19,496 bases of DNA, from NCBI GenBank assembly GCA_046727855.1, contig JBKPDL010000160.1, forward strand, positions 1 through 19,496, read 5' to 3'. The position numbers and the translations under genes are program-made. The first letter of the stretch is position 1. Each line of letters opens with the position of its first letter. This DNA comes from DASPWV01 sp046727855. GTDB taxonomy: Bacteria > Acidobacteriota > Vicinamibacteria > Vicinamibacterales > UBA2999. Of the stretch, positions 17,217 through 19,496 are shown one piece after another. Below the pieces are notes generated by a model. The model made no database searches. It was given only the letters and a program-made list of their open reading frames with translations, and had not been told where the DNA came from.

Positions 17217-17391
17217 CCTTAGACGCACAGGCAGAGACTAAAGTCCGCTGCTCCGTCTGTATTTCCTTCTTTGGACTGTCTTCTGAACCGGCAGCTCCGC
17301 ATCTTCGGTCCGCGCAGCCGTCCAGTACACCACGCGATGCGCGCGAGCGCGCACGACACCGCCCCAACGCAGGCTCTCCCAGCGAACGCGG

Positions 17392-18030
17392 TTACGGGAA
17401 GATGATGGACGAGGACTCCTTCGGGGTCGGCGGCCGCTCCTGCAGGACGCGCGCGACGAGTGAGAGATAGTCCTGCGCGCCCGCGCCAGGTCCGAGCGCC
17501 TCATGTCGTCCCCCGCGTTCGATGCCACGCAACACCTCCGCCGCCTCACGATCGAAGCGCGAGCCGCCGCCTCGTCCAACCTGCTCGAGCAACGTCTTGA
17601 TCTCCCGGCGAAGGCTTTCCGCGACGACGGAAGTCGACTGGTGTTCGTACAACAGACCGCGCCCAGCGGTCTCGAGCGTCGTAGCGAGTGCGCCAGCTGC
17701 TTCAGCGACATCCGCGTCAGCCATTCCCGGCAAGCCCTGAGGCCTGTTTGCGCCGTTGAACCGCAGAATGGCCGTTTGCACTAGAAAGAACAATTGAAGC
17801 TGCGCCTCTGACACACGGCCGAGCGTCGTGATCAACACCGCAAGGTCCGCTTCGTGCTGACGCTTGACAACAGATGCCGGATGGCGATGCGCGTGCTCGA
17901 GATAAATGCACGTGGCCGGGCATGCGAGCTCCACGATCCGCTTGGTGCCGCAGCACACCGGGCAGATGTCCGCGCGCACAGCCGGACAAACACGTTTGGC
18001 TTTTCGCTGACGGCAGAGGGCACAAGTCAT
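17392..18030 (-). CDS. Conserved protein of unknown function with N-terminal Cys-rich zinc module
   Basis: The 212-aa product begins with eight cysteines in 41 residues: C3, C6, C15, C23, C26, C27, C37 and C41, in CALCRQRKAK and CPVCCGTKRIVE. The spacing suggests two zinc sites in a compact, possibly cross-braced fold. The rest is predicted mostly helical (about residues 55-200) without membrane segments or a known catalytic motif. I associate this Cys-rich start with uncharacterised acidobacterial-type proteins, but no function is known to me. TGGAG precedes the ATG at short spacing. It is divergent from the unknown gene at 18186, and its start codon touches the -35 of that gene's promoter. 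Confidence 0.75.
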   Translation of the reverse strand: MTCALCRQRKAKRVCPAVRADICPVCCGTKRIVELACPATCIYLEHAHRHPASVVKRQHEADLAVLITTLGRVSEAQLQLFFLVQTAILRFNGANRPQGLPGMADADVAEAAGALATTLETAGRGLLYEHQSTSVVAESLRREIKTLLEQVGRGGGSRFDREAAEVLRGIERGGRHEALGPGAGAQDYLSLVARVLQERPPTPKESSSIIFP

Positions 18031-18058
18031 TGCTCCAGCTTATCGGACTCCGTATAAT
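18030..18058 (+). promoter_or_regulatory. Near-consensus sigma70 promoter for the 18186 gene
   Basis: TTGCTC (18030-18035) and a perfect TATAAT (18053-18058) are separated by exactly 17 bp. Initiation near 18065 would give a leader of about 120 nt for the gene at 18186. The -35 overlaps the first base of the start codon of the opposite-strand gene, so polymerase bound here would sit over that gene's ribosome-binding and initiation region. Confidence 0.65.
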
Positions 18059-18117
18059 CTTCGGCGAAACAGCACGTTGGCGCGGAACGCCCCTTGCACA
18101 AGCCGAAGTGGAGTACA

Positions 18118-18159
18118 GGCAGATCCAAGGGTCGGCGAGAACGATTTCCCGAATCTGCC
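18118..18159 (+). other. Possible stem-loop in the leader of the 18186 gene
   Basis: GGCAGAT (18118-18124) can pair with ATCTGCC (18153-18159), and an inner GGG/CCC pairing is possible. It ends 13 nt before the GGAGGT ribosome-binding site. It could influence translation but may be chance. Confidence 0.3.
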
Positions 18160-18185
18160 CGTCCTCCCTTATGGAGGTAGAGCCC

Positions 18186-18785
18186 GTGGCCGAGCCGCTC
18201 GTTCGAGCCCAATCTTCTCTCGAGTTCTTCAAGGAGCATGTCGAAGCGGCGTGCGAGCGTCAGAAGCTCTTCGCGCAACCCTTAACCTCTTATTACATTG
18301 TCTCGCTACTCGCCGACTTTACACATCTCGGCACATGCGCGGCGGCCGGCGCGATCACCTCGAACGAGGCACTGGGTTTGAGGCTCGCGCGCGCGTTGCG
18401 GAGCGCGGGCAACGAACAGCGGACCGGCCTCAAGCACGTCGGTGACGTGTCGCTCTTCATCTCGGGATTCTTCTCCGACAGCTTGCGCAACAGTCTGGTT
18501 GATATCGATTACTACATGACGATCGGCGGATACGCCTACGGCTCGCTCGGCGCGACATCCGACGTGTTGTCGCCGATATTCGCCGAGCTGTCGGAGAAAT
18601 TCGCAGCGTTTGTCGATGTGCTGTGTGAAGTGAGCGAACGAACCTCGCTGACGAGCGACACTGATTTGCTTCGCCTCTACGAGAAATGGCTGCGCACCGG
18701 CAGCCGCCGGAACGGCGATTTGCTGGCCGAAAAGGGCATTGTCCCGAATGAGTCGCTTGCCCGGACCGCGAAAGTGATTCATTAG
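18186..18785 (+). CDS. Conserved hypothetical protein, mostly helical
   Basis: The 199-aa product (MAEPLVRAQSSLEFFKEH at the start) has no signal peptide, membrane segment or motif that I recognise. It looks soluble and alpha-helical, with conserved-looking aromatic blocks (SYYIVSLLADF, GFFSDSLRNSLVDIDYYM, GGYAYGSLG). Start choice: an in-frame ATG lies at 18171, but a perfect GGAGGT at 18173-18178 sits seven bases before GTG 18186 and would be inside the gene if the ATG were used, so GTG is preferred. The promoter with TATAAT at 18053 probably serves it. rpmB follows 145 bp downstream. No function is assigned. Confidence 0.8.
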   Translation: MAEPLVRAQSSLEFFKEHVEAACERQKLFAQPLTSYYIVSLLADFTHLGTCAAAGAITSNEALGLRLARALRSAGNEQRTGLKHVGDVSLFISGFFSDSLRNSLVDIDYYMTIGGYAYGSLGATSDVLSPIFAELSEKFAAFVDVLCEVSERTSLTSDTDLLRLYEKWLRTGSRRNGDLLAEKGIVPNESLARTAKVIH

Positions 18786-18876
18786 ACGAAGTTTCCAGTT
18801 CAAGTTGAGTGTCTTGGTTTGCAGCTGATAACTGCGACCTGAATTGGCAACTAACGACCTCCGGCGTCCTCGCCTG

Positions 18877-18885
18877 TGGTAAGCT
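18877..18885 (+). promoter_or_regulatory. Possible extended -10 promoter for rpmB
   Basis: TGGTAAGCT reads as an extended -10 (TG, one base, then TAAGCT) 45 bp before the rpmB ATG. A weaker alternative pair, TTGAGT at 18805 and GATAAC at 18827, lies further upstream. Neither can be confirmed by eye. Otherwise the 145-bp gap after the unknown gene shows no strong structure. Confidence 0.3.
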
Positions 18886-18930
18886 AGGTGTTTCCTGAAT
18901 CTTCAATAAACCTTTTAGAAAGCGGGAGTT

Positions 18931-19122
18931 ATGGCGAAGCGCTGTGAAATCTGTGGCAAAGGTCCCGTCGTCGGGCGTCGTGTCTCGCACGCCCACAACG
19001 TGCGGCCGCGCCGGTTCGAGCCCAACCTCCAGACCGTCCGGGCCATGGTGAACGGCGGCGTCAAGCGCTTGCGGGTCTGCACGCGCTGCATCCGGTCGCA
19101 GAAGATCGTCAAAGCCGCATAG
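18931..19122 (+). CDS. rpmB: 50S ribosomal protein L28 (zinc-binding form)
   Basis: L28 is a small protein of the large ribosomal subunit. The 63-aa product begins MAKRCEICGKGPVVG and shows the family's SHAHNVRPRRFEPNLQTVR block. C5/C8 and C50/C53 make the CX2C...CX2C set of the zinc-binding (C+) form. Bacteria with this form often also carry a zinc-free paralogue that replaces it under zinc limitation, but none is in the window. GGGAG a few bases before the ATG is the ribosome-binding site. ridA starts 17 bp after its stop. Confidence 0.97.
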   Translation: MAKRCEICGKGPVVGRRVSHAHNVRPRRFEPNLQTVRAMVNGGVKRLRVCTRCIRSQKIVKAA

Positions 19123-19139
19123 CTGCCTCGCGCCGATTC

Positions 19140-19496
19140 GTGAAGCAGCCCATCACATCGCCCACTGCCGCGCCGGCGATTGGCCCCTATTCGCCGGCCG
19201 TGAGAGTGGGCAACCTCCTCGTTCTCTCCGGGCAGATCCCGCTCGATCCGGCGACCGGTCAGATGGTCGACGGCGACATCCGTGCGCAAACGTCGCGCGT
19301 GCTGCAGAACATCGGCGAGTTGTTGAAAGCCGGCGGCGCGGACTTCTCGCACGTGGTTCGTACGACGATCTTTCTCGCGGACCTGTCGGACTTCGGCGTA
19401 GTAAACGAGATCTACGCGACGTACTTCTCGGCGCCGTATCCTGCGCGTGCCACCGTGCAGGTTGCGCGTCTACCGCGGGACGTCAGAATCGAAATC
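19140..19496 (+). CDS. ridA: RidA family reactive enamine/imine deaminase (cut by window end)
   Basis: The frame opens at GTG 19140 and runs through the window edge with 119 codons visible, so perhaps the last 5-10 residues are missing. RidA proteins hydrolyse reactive 2-aminoacrylate and related enamines/imines released by PLP enzymes. Family blocks are APAIGPYSPAVRVGNLLVLS, GQIPLDPATGQMV, LKAGGADFSHVVRTTIFLAD and YPARATVQVARLP, with the substrate-binding arginine R103. The glutamate expected near the C-terminus is at the cut. No clear ribosome-binding site precedes the GTG. It is probably cotranscribed with rpmB. Confidence 0.92.
   Translation, partial: MKQPITSPTAAPAIGPYSPAVRVGNLLVLSGQIPLDPATGQMVDGDIRAQTSRVLQNIGELLKAGGADFSHVVRTTIFLADLSDFGVVNEIYATYFSAPYPARATVQVARLPRDVRIEI

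Larger units (their letters stand above)
16801..17391. other. Intergenic region without a convincing gene
   Basis: Short open frames occur here, but none shows a recognisable domain or a good ribosome-binding site, and the composition looks less GC-rich than the neighbours. Visible structure includes a perfect 12-bp palindrome at 17016-17027 followed by TGTTTTT, a perfect 16-bp palindrome at 17201-17216, and a GC hairpin TGCGCG-CGAG-CGCGCA at 17338-17353. There is also a stem of AGAC/AGTCC with GGACT/GTCT near 17235-17280. The dksA promoter should lie near 16810-16870 on the minus strand. I found no tRNA-like T-arm or known RNA fold. Confidence 0.5.

Noticed and set aside
16917..17241. Small + strand frames of 60 and 95 codons in the 16.8-17.4 kb gap
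   Set aside because: They have no ribosome-binding site and no domain, and the two frames overlap each other. Their translations are not protein-like enough to call.
17068..17367. Minus-strand frame of 99 codons downstream of the Cys-rich gene
   Set aside because: Basic low-complexity start with no family. One hydrophobic stretch (ANLVVLVHTFWFH) is not enough to support a gene.

Overview
This is a GC-rich bacterial chromosomal window made up mostly of housekeeping genes. Gene content and style suggest Acidobacteriota, perhaps Vicinamibacteria-like: release factor and its methylase together, a paired M16 peptidase set, Cys-rich Lgt, a zinc-binding L28, and a Cys-rich conserved protein of unknown role. 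There is no rRNA or complete marker set here, so the placement is an inference. I see no CRISPR array, tRNA, transposase, toxin or phage gene.

Layout. (1) Bases 1-247 hold a non-coding block of nested perfect inverted repeats, followed by prfA (RF1), prmC (the methylase that modifies the RF1 GGQ glutamine) and a HIT hydrolase on the + strand. (2) Bases 2591-7164 are a minus-strand run, in transcription order: catalytic M16 peptidase, a repeat-rich spacer, an M16 homologue without the zinc motif, a HAD phosphatase that probably starts at a CTG codon, a GNAT acetyltransferase, and a probably frameshifted small membrane protein. (3) Divergently, with only 29 bp between start codons, runs ileS-lspA-lgt-(55 bp)-rluD-Nudix hydrolase (7194-12847, +). 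lspA and lgt together serve lipoprotein maturation. (4) Bases 12816-16800 are a minus-strand run in transcription order dksA/traR-like, lon, class IV-like histone deacetylase. A strong intrinsic terminator lies between dksA and lon, and a 12-bp hairpin lies between lon and the deacetylase. The deacetylase overlaps the Nudix gene tail to tail by 32 bp. (5) Bases 16801-17391 hold no convincing gene but contain perfect palindromes. (6) A divergent pair of unknown-function genes (17392-18030 -, 18186-18785 +) is separated by a near-consensus sigma70 promoter. rpmB and a RidA gene cut by the window edge follow on the + strand.

How the genes fit together. Most modules are translation and protein quality control: RF1 and PrmC, IleS, RluD, L28, Lon and the stress-response DksA family. 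Lipoprotein export (LspA, Lgt) and metabolite or nucleotide housekeeping (Nudix, HIT, HAD, RidA) make up most of the rest. I found no clear new multi-gene system. The parts that known families do not explain are non-coding: the palindrome block before prfA, the heptamer and GTTCTTCGTTC repeats inside the M16 pair, the dksA/lon terminator with almost no room for a lon promoter, and the palindromes at 16801-17391. The divergent pair of uncharacterised genes is the most interesting coding unknown.
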